DNA of 64,000 bases, from positions 806,001 to 870,000 of the forward strand of contig JACCLO010000012.1 in NCBI GenBank assembly GCA_029448655.1. The letters are read 5' to 3'. The notes beneath the pieces were generated by a model. It saw nothing but the letters and a program-made list of their open reading frames with translations. It searched no databases and had not been told where the DNA came from. This stretch comes from Wolfiporia cocos. Lineage: Eukaryota; Basidiomycota; Agaricomycetes; Polyporales; Phaeolaceae. Both the position numbers and the translations under genes were made by a program. Each line of letters begins with the position of its first letter. Position 1 is the first letter of the stretch. Below, in pieces: positions 18,417 to 29,883 of this stretch.

Positions 18417-20028
18417 GCTGAGCCCAGCTTCACAGTTGTCATCAGTGCATGTGGGAGCATGTCTAGAGCCAGAGATATTGCTCAATGTGGCGGAAAAGGA
18501 TGCAGTGGTGGCAGAGTCTGTGGATGACGAAGTGGGGTCAGAGTCAGAGGATTGGCTGGAAGATGATCAGAATGAGCGGGTGCAAGGTGCCACGGCAATT
18601 CGGGGATGGGTGGATCTCTGTGAACAGGTCAAGCACTTGCAAGAGAAGCACTTACCACTCTCGCAGATTAATCAATACCTGATCATCCGAAACTTTGCAA
18701 CCTTGCGTCTCAAAGGCTACCGCTGCATTGCTGCCAGCCTCGAGATTGCACGGCAATGGCATGACTCAAAGAGTGAGAATGCCTACTTTGCTCGTCGCAT
18801 TCGTGCCCTCGCTCGACACTATCAGATTTTCGAGCAGTTACCAAAGGAGAAACGAGGTGGATTCTCAAATTCATGCACCCCTTTTCACGACGAGAACCTC
18901 CGCACAGCTGCCCGGTCATGGCTTAGCTCTCAGGTCTCTGGCACCGTCACCCCACTCCTATTCCAGCATGCCATAAATGAGACGATATTGCCAAGTCTTG
19001 GGTTGATGTTGAAGAAGCCAATCTGTGGGCGCACAGCTCGGCGATGGATGATTAAGCTGGGCTGGCGTCGGACTGTCCTCCGGAAGGGTGTGTATATGGA
19101 TGGACATGAGCGGGAGGATGTTGTCAGGTATCGCCAAGACGTCTTCCTCCCAAGAATGCTCGAGCTTGAGGCTCGCATGGTTCACTTTGAGGGGCCAGAG
19201 CTCAAATGTGTTGATCCCAAGCTTGCGCATGGTCAAGTGGAAGTCGTCCCAGTATTCCATGATGAGAGCTGCTTCCATGTTAACGATTATAAGCGAAGTG
19301 CATGGTGAGTGGTCAGCAATGAGTCTCTGATGTCCCACCAATGGCCACAACTGCACAGGTTGGCCGAGGGACAGTCAGTGTTACAGAAAAAAGGCCGTGG
19401 ACGTCTCATCCATGTCTCCGACTTCATCACTCCCGAGACTGGGCGCCTCGTGCAACATGATATGGATGGCAATATTGTGCAGGATGCACGATGCATTATA
19501 TATCCTGGCACCAATGGTGATGCATGGTGGGACACTGAACAGCTCATCAAGCAAGTACAAGACAGCTTCGAGATTGCGAAGAATGTTTTTCCAGGTCGCC
19601 AGCTGCTTTATATTTTTGACCAATCATCTGCACATGCATCACTACCCCCCGATGCGTTGCGTGCATTCGACATGAACAAATCTGACGGTGGGAAACAGCG
19701 GAAGCAACGGGATACTGTGATCCCAATGTCTAACCCTTCTGCTACACAACGTGGGCAGGTACAGAAGATGACACTTGCTGATGGCAGCCCCAAAGGGCTC
19801 AAACGAGTTCTGGAGGAGCGTGGCTTCAATGTGTCCAAAATGCATGCAAAATGCTCCCCTGTTTGTCCTTGGGAGAATACCGATTGCTGCATGGCTCGGT
19901 TACTCAGCAAACAGAATGACTTCGCCAATCGTAGAGTTTCAGTCAATTATCTTAATCTGCCAACTGGTCTTCGCTTAAGAAATCGCAGTTGGGAATTAGG
20001 TTTCCATGAGGCACGTGTTGCAAATTAA
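18417..20028 (+). pseudogene. DDE transposase gene, C-terminal part, truncated
   Basis: Continuation of the gene broken at 9953. The frame is open from 18421 to a GT-AG intron (19305-19358), then to a stop at 20026-20028. The first catalytic Asp is probably in FHDES (19261) and the second in IFDQSSAH (19618). The layout matches a basidiomycete-rich family of IS630/Tc1-like DDE proteins I recognise from memory. In that family a C-terminal block around FHCELNFIEQCWG supplies the Glu. Here the similarity stops after LLSKQNDF (about 19925) and no such block follows, so the active site lacks its third acid even without the retrotransposon. The last ~35 codons look like unrelated flanking DNA. Confidence 0.8.
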
Positions 20029-20034
20029 TCTGAC

Positions 20035-20160
20035 GCAGCCTGCTGCTGGTGTAGAAATAAAACACAACGCGCGGGATTCGAACCCGCACACTTGAGGAAT
20101 TGCTCAGTGACTGTACATACATACGCATACCACTCCGCCACCAGTACTTGTGAAGATATG
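20035..20160 (-). repeat. tRNA-like A/B-box sequence (SINE head or tRNA relic)
   Basis: On the minus strand there is an A box TGGCGGAGTGG (20140-20130) and, about 47 nt on, a B box GGTTCGAATCC (20083-20073). The T stem pairs well. No acceptor stem can be formed at the standard spacing and no anticodon arm is evident. A SINE or a degenerate tRNA-derived sequence is more likely than a functional tRNA. Confidence 0.55.
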
Positions 20161-20204
20161 TTACAAGTACGAATATCATCTCTCGCATGCGTACCTACCC
20201 AGCG

Positions 20205-20300
20205 CAAATTGCAGATCAAATTGCCAAAGACTACGCATCTTCAGATCAATCTGCTCCAAAGACTACGCATCTTCAGATCAATCTGCTCCAGATTAAGTTG
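20205..20300. repeat. 33-bp direct repeat, two copies plus partial
   Basis: The phrase CTACGCATCTTCAGATCAATC occurs twice in immediate succession (about 20230 and 20263) and is followed by diverged copies. No gene. Confidence 0.8.
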
Positions 20301-20683
20301 CCGTAGATCAAGCCACCACAGATCAAGCTACCCAACGTTGAGCCCCACAAGATTGGCTACCGCGCTGCATATAACGAAACTGCGTAATCGCTCAACCGAT
20401 ACAGTATCAAGGTACTGGGGTGGATCTACTGTGTCATTCGTCATTGGTGCTGTCCGCGACAGATCGTCAGCCAGGGCATGTTCGCGCTCTGCCAAATCCA
20501 TCAAATGAAGTCTCTAGCGGTCAATGCTGTCTGCACTCACCCATCCCGACGACGATGCCTGCCCCCGCTCCCACCCTCCCCCCCTTCACTGCACCCGTTC
20601 ATCAACCCTCCTGATGACGGTGGTTTCTTGCTCTCCCCTTGCGTCTCGTCCCTCAGTGTGATCACACTAGCACTACGTTGCCC

Positions 20684-20800
20684 GCTCGCTTTCTTTGTCA
20701 ATGCATTTATTCGCCTGGTGGTAGTTCACCTGCTCGCTTTCTTTGTCAATGCATTTCTTCGCCTAGTGTGCATGCCCTGCTCGCTTTCTTTGTCAGTCCA
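20684..20800. repeat. 48-bp tandem repeat, three copies
   Basis: GCTCGCTTTCTTTGTCAATG recurs at 20684, 20732 and 20779 (47-48 bp period). The surrounding ORFs (for example 20478-20867) follow the repeat and look non-genic. Confidence 0.8.
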
Positions 20801-20851
20801 TACACCCGCATATTGTATAATAGCACACCCTGATGACATTCTAAGATCGGA

Positions 20852-21150
20852 CATCAGTGAAGTGTGAGACGGTAAATCTACTCGTATCTATGTAGATATA
20901 CCTAGCAGGTCCTGCAACTGTAGCCGGACAGGTATACTCATGTATAACCCCCTTATAGTGGCAGGTCCGTGCAATAGCAAGCGCCTAAGGGACAGGTTCT
21001 TGCAAGGACCTCACCTGAGGCCCTTGCTATTGCGAGGAGCAAACAATAGTGGTCGCCTGGGCAGATGGCAGTGTGGGTTCCAGGAATGCAGCTCTTATAA
21101 TATATTGTATTCATACAGTGCAGTGCCAATGAAAGCTTAATTTTGTTCAT
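20852..21150 (-). repeat. Dispersed repeat E2, copy 1 (pairs with 43090-43447)
   Basis: Begins CATCAGTGAAGTGTGAG, followed by CTACTCGTATCTATGTAGATAT and short inverted motifs (TTGCTATTGCGAGGA, GACCTCACCTGAGG). The same order is found in reverse complement at 43447-43090, which carries one or two extra copies of the internal unit. Unknown class. Confidence 0.8.
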
Positions 21151-21511
21151 AATATGTATGCATACAATCACGTAAGTGGAGCCATCTACTGACAGAAGGG
21201 AGGGGCTACGAAAGATCTACTACAGAACAGTAGTCAGTGACCTCCGCCCCTGCCCATGGCACATATGGCGGTGTCCTAATATTAGTACCAGTATGAATGC
21301 CACCCATGGGCGCAGATGGGACACCATGTACTGCCACCACTGAGAGCGTGTCCTGCGTGTGATGCTCATCGTTACTACACACAGTACGTCAGTGATGAGT
21401 CGCCATGAGCAGAAAGGGAACAATGGAACAATGGAACAATGGAACAAAGGAGGGACACACATGATCATGGTCGCAACGTCTGCCATGAAGGATGGAGGGA
21501 AGGGGCCCATC

Positions 21512-22285
21512 CGAGCCCATTCAGTCACTGTACCTGGAACAGCCGGTCAACCAATGGGTACGATGGGCTTGTACACTGGTAGAGCCGACGTCGGCCGATG
21601 AATCCCTCATTGCCTGCACATCCAGTCAGCCCACCAGATCCTTGTAGCTGGAACATGGGGTGGGCCGATGGGGGGTCACGGTGCCCATGTTTCTGTGAGC
21701 CCCAGTCAGCCCACCAGCCAAATTTCCATGTACCTGGAACACTGGGTGGGCCAACAGGGGGTCGTGGTGCCCATGTTTCCGTGAGCCCCAGTCAGCCCAC
21801 CAACCAAAAATCTATGTACCTGGAACATGGGGTGGGCCGACAGGGGGTCACAGTGCCCATGTTGCCATGAGCCCCAGTCGGCCCACCAACCAAAAGTCTA
21901 CATACCTGGAACACTGGGTGGGCTGACAGGGGGTCATGGTGTCCATGTTTTTGTGAGCCCCAGTCGGCCCACCAACCAAAAATCTATGTACCTGGAACAT
22001 GGGGTGGGCCGATGGGGGGTCACGGTGCCCATGTTGCTGCAACCCCCGGTCGGCCCACCCAGCAAATGTTCATGTACCTGGAACATGGGGTGGGCCAATG
22101 GGGGGTCGCAGTGCCCATGTTTTCGTGAGCCCCAGTCGGCCCACCAATCAAAAGTCTACGTACCTGGAACACTGGGTGGGCCAACAGGGGGTCATGGTGC
22201 CCATGTTGCCATGAGCCCCAGCCAGCCCACCAACCAAAAATCTATGTACCTGGAACATGGGGTGGGCCGACAGGAGGTCACGGTC
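21512..22285 (+). repeat. Array of 86-bp units, forward arm
   Basis: The phrase TACCTGGAAC recurs at 21731, 21817, 21903, 21989, 22075, 22161 and 22247, exactly 86 bp apart, with a variant unit at 21644. Each unit contains GTCAGCCCACC, CATGGGGTGGGCC and GTGCCCATGTT. 86 is not a multiple of three and units read open in several frames, so the many long ORFs here are by-products. A unique edge (about 21512-21640) is also mirrored at the far end of the reverse arm. Confidence 0.95.
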
Positions 22286-22889
22286 CCATAGCTTGTGGTA
22301 AGGGTCACAATAAGGATCATGGTAAGCATGCATATCTTGCAGTCATAGTTACAGTAAATGGCACATAGAATGCACCAAGCTTTCAATAAGCATCTATAGC
22401 TCATTGCAAGGCCTAGGGTGGCTTGCACGTAGCATAGAAATCAAAATGGACAATTATTACACAATTATTCTCACGATAAGGGTCGCGAATAAGCGCCCAT
22501 TGGTCGCGGTAAGGGTCGCAGTAAGGGTCATGGCAAGGGTCACAGTAAGGGCCCATAACTAGCACTAAGCCTTCAATAAGTGTTGTGAGGCTTGTGGCAT
22601 CTCATACACAACATGGCAATCCAAATTGACAACTGGCTTATGATTATGCTTGTGGAAAGGGTTGTGGCATGTGCCCATTGCAAGCCCTAACATGTGCTAC
22701 TGATGTTTCGTGAGCTAACTGCAAGCTTACCACGAGCTATGGGCGCCTATTTCGCGACCCCTACTGTGAGGGTATTGACTAGGAATGCGTCTATTTTATT
22801 CTGTGCTATACAAGCAAATGCTTACCATGTGTCATTCAATATGTAATGTCACAGCTAATCTTCATAACACACTGAAGTTACCATCAGAT
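22286..22889. other. Spacer between inverted 86-bp arrays
   Basis: AT-richer DNA with repeated 'gtaagggtcac' / 'aagggtcgc' phrases (22300-22560) and no gene. It forms the loop of the large inverted repeat. Confidence 0.7.
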
Positions 22890-23505
22890 ATGTAGCATTT
22901 TGGTTGGTGGGCTGACTGGGGCTCACGGAAACATGGGCACCGCGACCCCCTGTCAGCCCACCCCATGTTCCAGGTACATAGATTCTTGGTTGGTGGGCTG
23001 ACTGGGGCTCACAGCAACTTAGGCACTGCGACCCCCTGTCGGCCCACCCAGTGTTCCAGGTACATGGAAATTTGGCTGGTGGGCCGACTGGGGCTCACAG
23101 AAACATGGGCACCGCGACCCCCTGTCGGCCCACCCCATGTTCCAGGTACATTGGTGGGCCGACTGGGGCTCACGACAATGGGTACCACAACCCCCTATCG
23201 GCCCACCTCATATTCCAGGTATGTAGATTTTTGGTTGGTGGGCCAACTGGGGCTCACAGAAACATGGGCACCGTGACCCCCTGTCGGCCCACCCCATGTT
23301 CCAGGTACATTGGTGGGCCAACTGGGGCTCATGGCAACATGGGTACCATGACCCCCCATCGGCCCACCCCATGTTCCAGCTACAAAAATCTGGTGGGCTG
23401 ACTGGATGTGCAGGCAATGAGGGATTCGTCGGCCGACGTCGGCTCTGCAGGTGTACAAGTCCATCGTACCCATTGGTTGACTGGCTGTTCCAGGGTACGG
23501 TGACT
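22890..23505 (-). repeat. Array of 86-bp units, reverse arm
   Basis: The reverse-complement unit phrase CCAGGTACA recurs with 86-bp steps (22973, 23059, 23145) and shortened steps of about 73-75 bp where 13 bp are missing. The outer edge (23400-23505) mirrors 21512-21640, including 'gccgacgtcggc' and 'gtacaagtccatcg'. The two arms could fold into a hairpin of roughly 600 bp or more. Confidence 0.95.
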
Positions 23506-23801
23506 GCATGGTGTGCCCATCCACCATACATGCTTCACATCCATGATGGACGCAGGTGTGTGAGATGCAAATATGACGACGTATGAGTCGGTCACGTCGC
23601 CTATGTGCAGCCTGCCGTGGCCGAGTGAGCAAGGTGAGCCAGGTGTGAGGAAGAGGAGAGGCACAGCTCACCGCTGTGTGTGCAAGAACACCATGCCCGC
23701 CCACTCAAATGGTGCGGTGATGTCCTCTTCACAGACTGCCTGTGCGTCCATGTCGTAGGGTGGGCACATGTGGAGGGCCACCGTGGGGATGTGTGTGGCA
23801 G
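23506..23801. other. No gene recognised
   Basis: Short overlapping ORFs only. Confidence 0.4.
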
Positions 23802-24190
23802 TGTCACAATACCTTGTGACCATACCCCTCAGTGCCTTACTACTCAACGTCTAACGACGTTAATCCCTAGCGACCCTCCTGTAACCAAAGGGCTTGATGG
23901 GCGATGCAGTCAAGCAGTGTCTGAGCGGAGCGAGGCAAGGTGGTAGAGTAGGTCTTAGCGACCCATGATAGATTGAACAGTCTGAGGAGTAAGCCTTAGA
24001 CTGGCGCAGTATATATACATTGAGAGACGCTGTAACTACTGGCTAGTTGTCTTGCCCTAAAGCGACGTGGCCTGTGCGCACGCGCCTAATAGCAGACCAG
24101 TAATGCCTTACATAATACTGCACATGTGACCTATATACCAGGTAGCGTAGTGGAACCGCGCGCTGTACTCTAATAAGTCAGGTGACTGGG
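23802..24190 (+). repeat. Dispersed repeat F2, copy 1
   Basis: Starts near TGTCACA and contains the family core CTTGCCCTAAAGCG followed by GTGGCCTGTGCGCACG (24051-24082). The same core is found at 29633 and 47471, and a diverged one at 27480. Boundaries are approximate. Confidence 0.65.
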
Positions 24191-24959
24191 AACGTAGAAT
24201 GCTGAGTTTGAGACGAAGGGAGGGAATATATTACCATGGCGCAATTCTGCGTCAGGCAGGTAGCACCGTGACAGTCAGCGAGACTATGTGCTCGAGGGAA
24301 TTCCGACATGTTGATCGTGTGGGACGGTGGACAGCTACTGTATATGCGGCATGAATGTGGCGGATGGGATGCAGCGCACCTGCCTGCAAGTCGTAGAGCA
24401 TGCGCCATGTGCCGCAGTGCGCGTCCCAGTCCCATAGCACCACATGCTGCTTCTTGTTCAGTGGGACATGTGTAAGCAGACAGGCTGGAGCGCACCTGCT
24501 AGAAGGAGAGAGTGCAGTGGGTGGGTCAGAAACGTGCAGGTGACAGCCTGCACTTGAGGCATCCAGAGGATGATAAGGGTTGAAGAGAGGAAGAGAAATC
24601 CACCAAGAGCCAGATTCTATGGGACTTGACAAGATTCGAGAGCTGACCAAAAGCATGACAGGTTATGTAGTATGATGAAAGCGAAGTGCAGATGTTGCCT
24701 GATCAAGTAAGGGACTTACTAAACTGGATGGGGCCACGTCATGATTACACTGCACCCAGATGACACCCATTCCACATGGAGGTCATCGCTGCCACACCGG
24801 TCATGCTCCAAGGCCAGCTGCACCACACACACACTATTACTCATGTGCTGAATGGAATTGCAGACTAGTATATAATGTGAGCTTGCAGTATTGCATGTAG
24901 ACTGTTCATATACTCTCAATGTAAGGTATTTCTTGCAATTGTCGATGCCCCCCTTTCTT
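24191..24959. other. No gene recognised
   Basis: Minus-strand ORFs at 24178-24495 and 24252-24656 overlap in different frames and show no domain I know. No repeat copy was found elsewhere in the window. Confidence 0.4.
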
Positions 24960-25319
24960 CAATGTATTTGATCCCGATGGTAGCTGTAACTGGCCTGTAG
25001 TTAATATACATATAATTAAGTAGAAGTGTACGTCTTGATCCTGCCGATAGGAAACCTGTCCTAATTTATATTAATATTCCGCCCTTATTGATTCTGCAAT
25101 TAACATTTCCGTCCTGTTTGATCCTGCAGTTAATATGTCTGTCCTCTTTGATCCTGCAATCAATATACCGGTCCTTGTTAATCATTTGCTGTCGGTGTTG
25201 TTCTTGCACGGTCCGTAGAATACTCTGCGCATAATATCTGCTCATATCTACATATATCTACTGAACTAGTATTTACAATAGTTGACGGACTATATATGAG
25301 ACCTCGTGTTTTGCTGATG
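24960..25319 (+). repeat. Dispersed repeat E3, copy 1, with ~30-bp minisatellite
   Basis: Contains four to five units of the type TTTGATCCTGCARTTAATAT + YCYGTCC (25040-25190), then unique sequence, then the terminus CTCGTGTTTTGCTGATG (25303-25319). It is the inverted counterpart of 39256-39530. Units of 30 bp preserve a 10-residue periodicity (VLFDPAINM-like), but no real gene is evident. Confidence 0.8.
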
Positions 25320-26074
25320 GATAAGCCACAACGCACACTCACAGAGATGGCTGCTGCTGCTAAGCTTGCATGTAACCTAGCTTCAATGAGATTGAATGTT
25401 AAAGGGCTGCTACTGTGAAGTGGATTGCCAAGCTAGAAGACAGTGTGAGCAGTGCAGAACCTGGTTTGTGTCCATCACCTCATAGCTACATCTCCTGATG
25501 GCTGGCAGAGTCTGTGGGTATTGTTCTGCATACTGCTCTGAGTCTGCATGAGTCTGCATACTCAGAGATGAAGCCAAAAGTGTGCAGCCACCTCCTTGTG
25601 TTAAGACAGCGACTCCTGTCATTGTATCGCAAAGTCTAAGTCCCACACTGGAAGCAGTCTCAGCCAAGAGAGAGGACTCAGGAGGATGTGAAGGTACTAA
25701 CTCACCACTAGTATCATAGCCGAGAGCATTGAGCAATGCTGATTGATGATCACTTCAACATCTAAAAGTCTGCAGTCAATTCAGCATGGTCGGTGATGAC
25801 GATTTTGATTTTGACATGAATGACACCGGTGTTCAGGGTTCATCATTGATGAATCAGACGATGAGAAAGGCAACGAGCCTGATTGGTAGCAGACTCGTCG
25901 AGGTGGTAGCAGTGGGGACGAGTAGTCATAAGTTAAACATTGTTACACTAGAGTGAATTGAGGTACATCTATAGCACTTGCTGAAGTGTAGTGGTATCAA
26001 TATTCATATGTAAGGGTATGAGAAGTCGATGCTAAATTGCTGTACTGTCTGCTCTGTACACCTGAGCCACCTTT
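25320..26074. other. No gene recognised
   Basis: One 108-codon minus ORF (25410-25736) without recognisable features. Otherwise nothing. Confidence 0.4.
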
Positions 26075-26250
26075 GTTTGTGTTCTTGATACAATCTTAAT
26101 TTGTCTGAGCTGTGCCTTGATCTGTCTGAACCGGCTGACTTAAGAAATGAATCTACTGGATTAAGTTGTCGATAACTGAGTGACTTCATGCCTTGATTGT
26201 CTGAATCAAGTCAATTAAGTGCAATCAAGGCCATTGTAGTTTTGCTGATG
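26075..26250 (+). repeat. Dispersed repeat, copy 2 (pairs with 1-170)
   Basis: Ends GTAGTTTTGCTGATG at 26250. Inverted match to 1-170. Confidence 0.75.
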
Positions 26251-27184
26251 TTATATAATGATACTCTGTCAAAAGAACCATGAGAAAGTCGAGTGTCACT
26301 TGTAGCAGTCCGCCTACATGCTTCTTTTACACGCCAATGTTTTCTCCACGGAGTGCTCATGGACATCCGGCATGTGGTGTCGCATTTATTTCAATCTGGA
26401 GAGTGTTACCGCTGCATTCATGTTTTAGACCTCAAAGTATACTGTGGATATTGGCATTGATTTTGCTAATACATGCGCCAAGAATATGCCGAGTGAGGAA
26501 TCTCACCAGCACTTTCTAAATATGCCTCCAATGGCTCACAGATTGCTTGTGAACATTACAGATTACAGTCTACACAATATTCTCACATGCATCCTGCAGG
26601 TCTGCACAAGAGTATGAGAGTCTCATGGCAGCCTCAACATGATTCTTATGTGTCACGGGCAAAAGCTTTTCCTAATGACAACAAGCCTGATCTGGTTCCA
26701 AGGCTTCCAGCACCCAGTCATGCCCAGATCATACACTGGAAGGACCCAGGCAATGTCTAGATAATGACACATGACATGATTCCCACACAGTCATGAAGGC
26801 TGCTATGTATTTCATATCTTACTACGCTTCTATGTTTCAGAGTCTGGCTTAGACCCCTACCCTAGTCACACCTCAGACTTCCTAGTTACCATATAAGGTC
26901 ATTATAGTACAAACATATACAAACAGCCTGGCAGTATAATAGCAGGTCTTGTTCAGCTGGTAACCCCAGTCTGAACTTGGCGTTCATCCACTTCGCTCCC
27001 CTCAGTTCACTCTAAGGTTTTAGTGGCCTTGTCATAAGTTCAGACTCCCCTTACTGTCGACAATCATTCTGACAGTTTTATTATCCTTTTTATACACACA
27101 CCCACAACAACTTGTCCAACACAACTATCATAGCAGTTTATGATCCCCATTGCAGGTACAAGTTCAAGTTCAATACATGGAGGG
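26251..27184. other. No gene recognised
   Basis: Eroded sequence. The stretch 26930-27080 is loosely LTR-like, with 'tctgacag', but neither ends nor a target duplication could be found. Confidence 0.4.
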
Positions 27185-27600
27185 TGACACAGTCTCACCG
27201 ACTGTGGGACCGCGCTAGCGGGGAACCCCCTAATACTCTAACTCCTAGGTCTTCAGAGACTAGCGGAGGTAGGGCGGCTGGTCAGGCTGTATGGCGCAGC
27301 TACGCAGACTAGCTAGTATGAAGGGAGACGAGCATGTCAGGGACCGGCAGATGCAGACGCACACAGCGAAGGAGAGAAAGGGGCCTTAGATGCCCATTGC
27401 CGAGAATCCTAAAGATGGAGAGTAAGCTCCATCTTCCTACGTCTTAAATACATGGTACTACCGCAAGCCAGTAATGGCTGCCCTAAGGTAACTGGTCTGT
27501 GCGCAGCTAGTGACCGAGGCGGTGCAGTAGGTAACGTAACATGTAACGTAGTGACCGTAACGTAAGGGGATAAGCGTGCACCCCTAGCGCGCATGTACAC
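27185..27600 (+). repeat. Dispersed repeat F2, diverged copy
   Basis: Has the order of the F2 family with a diverged core 'ctgccctaaggtaactggtctgtgcgcag' (split at 27478-27507). Low identity; the call rests on order and the core. Confidence 0.45.
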
Positions 27601-27909
27601 TATCTTATCTTATCTACTGGGTCTGGCGTCTAGACATGGAGGAAGGAGACGTGAAGGGTGCTATACGTACAGCTGGCATGCCACAGCGTAATACTGTGAC
27701 AGAGGGTACCCAGGCAAGTTCATCATCCCAGCTTCCAACAAAGAGAGTACTGGGGACATTTATGGAACCCAGAGCACGAGTTGCAGTGCATCTGACTGCA
27801 GATGTTCTACCAGGACAAGGTAGCACAGGAAGGATGCTTCAGGCCTGACAACAAACTCAACATTCCCATGTGGTGGAACTGACAACAACGACTATACCAA
27901 GCCCATGAC

Positions 27910-28619
27910 TGTTACGGGTCGAATACCCGTTCGTATATTCGAGTCGCGAATATAGATTGTTCTTCTGCACGTAGGCACTTCCGCCGTATGCAAGGCAAAT
28001 GCTCATTAGATGCCTTCAAGCCCAAGGTGTAGTTCCTAGGAGATCGTTTAATATCCAATATGCGTTAGAGGATATGATCTGTTCAGGTGCGAGTCTGATA
28101 GAATATAAGACTCGCCTAAGTCCGAGAAGTCAATGTGCACTTCGAGGACTTAGTCGTTCAGTTGCTCGAGCGAGAAATACTGAGCGTAGTTTCCTACGTT
28201 TGAGAACGAGTATAAGACTTCTTGTTTGTACAACAAGGTCGAGCTGAGAAGCCTCGACAGTAAGTACATGATTTTATATACTGCGCTGGGTTTTAGGGGT
28301 CACGTCTGTCCCAGATGTTACCTATACTATCTACGCTATAGTACCAAACGTTTGATAAGTATGGAATGATATATCCGAGACGATAGATAGGAATGATGGC
28401 GGTTGAACGCCATCTATCAACTAATAAACGATGAACATGGAACGATGACAGAGTTGGATCTGTCAATGGTGAAACTCGCCCTATCTGCTAGTACAACCGG
28501 GGATGCGCCCAGTACGAGTCACGAGTAGCCAGGGGGTTGGTCGTACAACAAGTCCCTGTATCGTATTGGCCCAATGGTGAGTTCTGTCAGCGTTCGAAAA
28601 ATTCGGAATAACTGTAACA
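27910..28619 (-). mobile_element. Solo LTR, same family as 9954-18416
   Basis: TGTTACGG to ACTGTAACA, flanked by a perfect 5-bp duplication ATGAC (27905-27909 and 28620-28624). 710 bp. It keeps the antisense 82-codon ORF and the CAAGGTCGAGCT start-site motif. No internal region remains. Confidence 0.96.
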
Positions 28620-28767
28620 ATGACTCTCATATGAGGAGGTGGATGAATATGGGCAGAAGGAGTATGTGAGTAACAGTATGCTTAGCCACTACCTCCACCA
28701 GCAGGAGGAAGAACAACGCTGACTTGAAGAACACCACCCCACCCCACCCAATGAAACAAGGTGGACA

Positions 28768-29837
28768 TGTCACAGTTTTTACAGGGTTTTTCCCTCAAAA
28801 GACTTATTTTCTTTTGCATTTTGCGCCTTAACTATCACATGTTACATGGGCACTCAAGCATCACATGATAGTTCCCATATGGGGCTACAACATTGCACAA
28901 ACAACACATGACTGTGGGAATAGCTTATCTAAGCAATTGCTGCAGTGCCGGACTATACAGCTACAAGCTACAAGTCACAAGACCATGCCAAAGGTCAATG
29001 ACTTGAGTCCAGGCCTAAAGGATTAGGTCATCTAGGAAGCACATGACCACTATGAGTTCATTACATCCAGGCCAACAACCCCAGGCATGGGTCAGCCTTA
29101 TCAATCACAAATAGTTGTCACATGATAGTAGAGACATTTATCCCGTTGGCTGATTTACAGTATGACACCATTACTGGTTGTCCAATCAGAATAGTACCTA
29201 CAAGTACTAGGGGTCTTGCTTAGGGCCTATACAACATGTACTTAAGACACTATGATCTGAGTGCTTACCCTCAGATCTAACAATCTTCGACTCTTATCTC
29301 TGCTTACCACATTGATACTCGGTTACAAGCTTGCCTCAATACACCTTGAGTTGCATACCAGCCTGACCCAAATACTCTGGGTCATCCCTCAATACATAAC
29401 ACCCTACTGACAAGTTGCTCCCCAAGACGTAGTCGATGGTCCATCCCATGCCAAAGGCTGTAACATCGAAGGTAACTCGCGCAGACTAGCAGTGTGGTGC
29501 ACACAGCAGAGATGGAGTATAAGTGCCCTAAGGCATGGTCGAGAATAAAGGTTCTGAGGTAAGACGCCTTAGAACCCTAAGGTTATATACATGGCAGTAG
29601 CGCTGTATCCTAAGTAACTACCCTTGCCCTAAAGCGATGTGGCCTGTGCGCACGTGCCTAGCTGGTCATAGTCTAGAATGCTAATGTAATCTACCATGTG
29701 ATCGGGGGCTAGCTGTGCGCTAACTAGTATGGGGGTGGTGATGTTGTAAGACATCACCTGATGGTGTATCCAGGAGGTCGAGGGTTCGACTCCCAGTGTA
29801 ATTGTATATGTGAGGCATCACAGGAAAAGTTGTGACA
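28768..29837 (+). repeat. LTR-like / F2 repeat with inverted TGTCACA ends and a tRNA-like B box
   Basis: Starts TGTCACAGTTTTT and ends AAAAGTTGTGACA (29825-29837), so the ends are inverted. It contains the F2 core at 29633 and a B-box-like GGTTCGACTCC at about 29784. It may be a single inverted-repeat element. Alternatively it may be an LTR of the adjacent gag element (TGTCA at 28768 to TGACA at 29412) followed by an F2 copy. No TSD was found, so the two readings cannot be separated here. Confidence 0.45.
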
Positions 29838-29883
29838 CAGCCATAAGTAAGTTTCCTGTGTCAGGACACGGAATGAATACAGC

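Noticed and set aside
20035..20160. A functional tRNA gene
   Set aside because: A and B boxes are good, but no acceptor stem or anticodon arm forms at the normal positions.
21598..22291. Several 70-154 codon ORFs with 'MGWADGGSRCPC'-like repeats
   Set aside because: They are translations of the 86-bp array in different frames and occur in both arms on both strands.
21512..23505. CRISPR-like array
   Set aside because: Units are contiguous 86-bp tandem copies without unique spacers, and the context is eukaryotic.
28768..29412. Definite 5' LTR of the degenerate gag element
   Set aside because: TGTCA/TGACA ends look right, but no primer-binding site, partner LTR or TSD was found.
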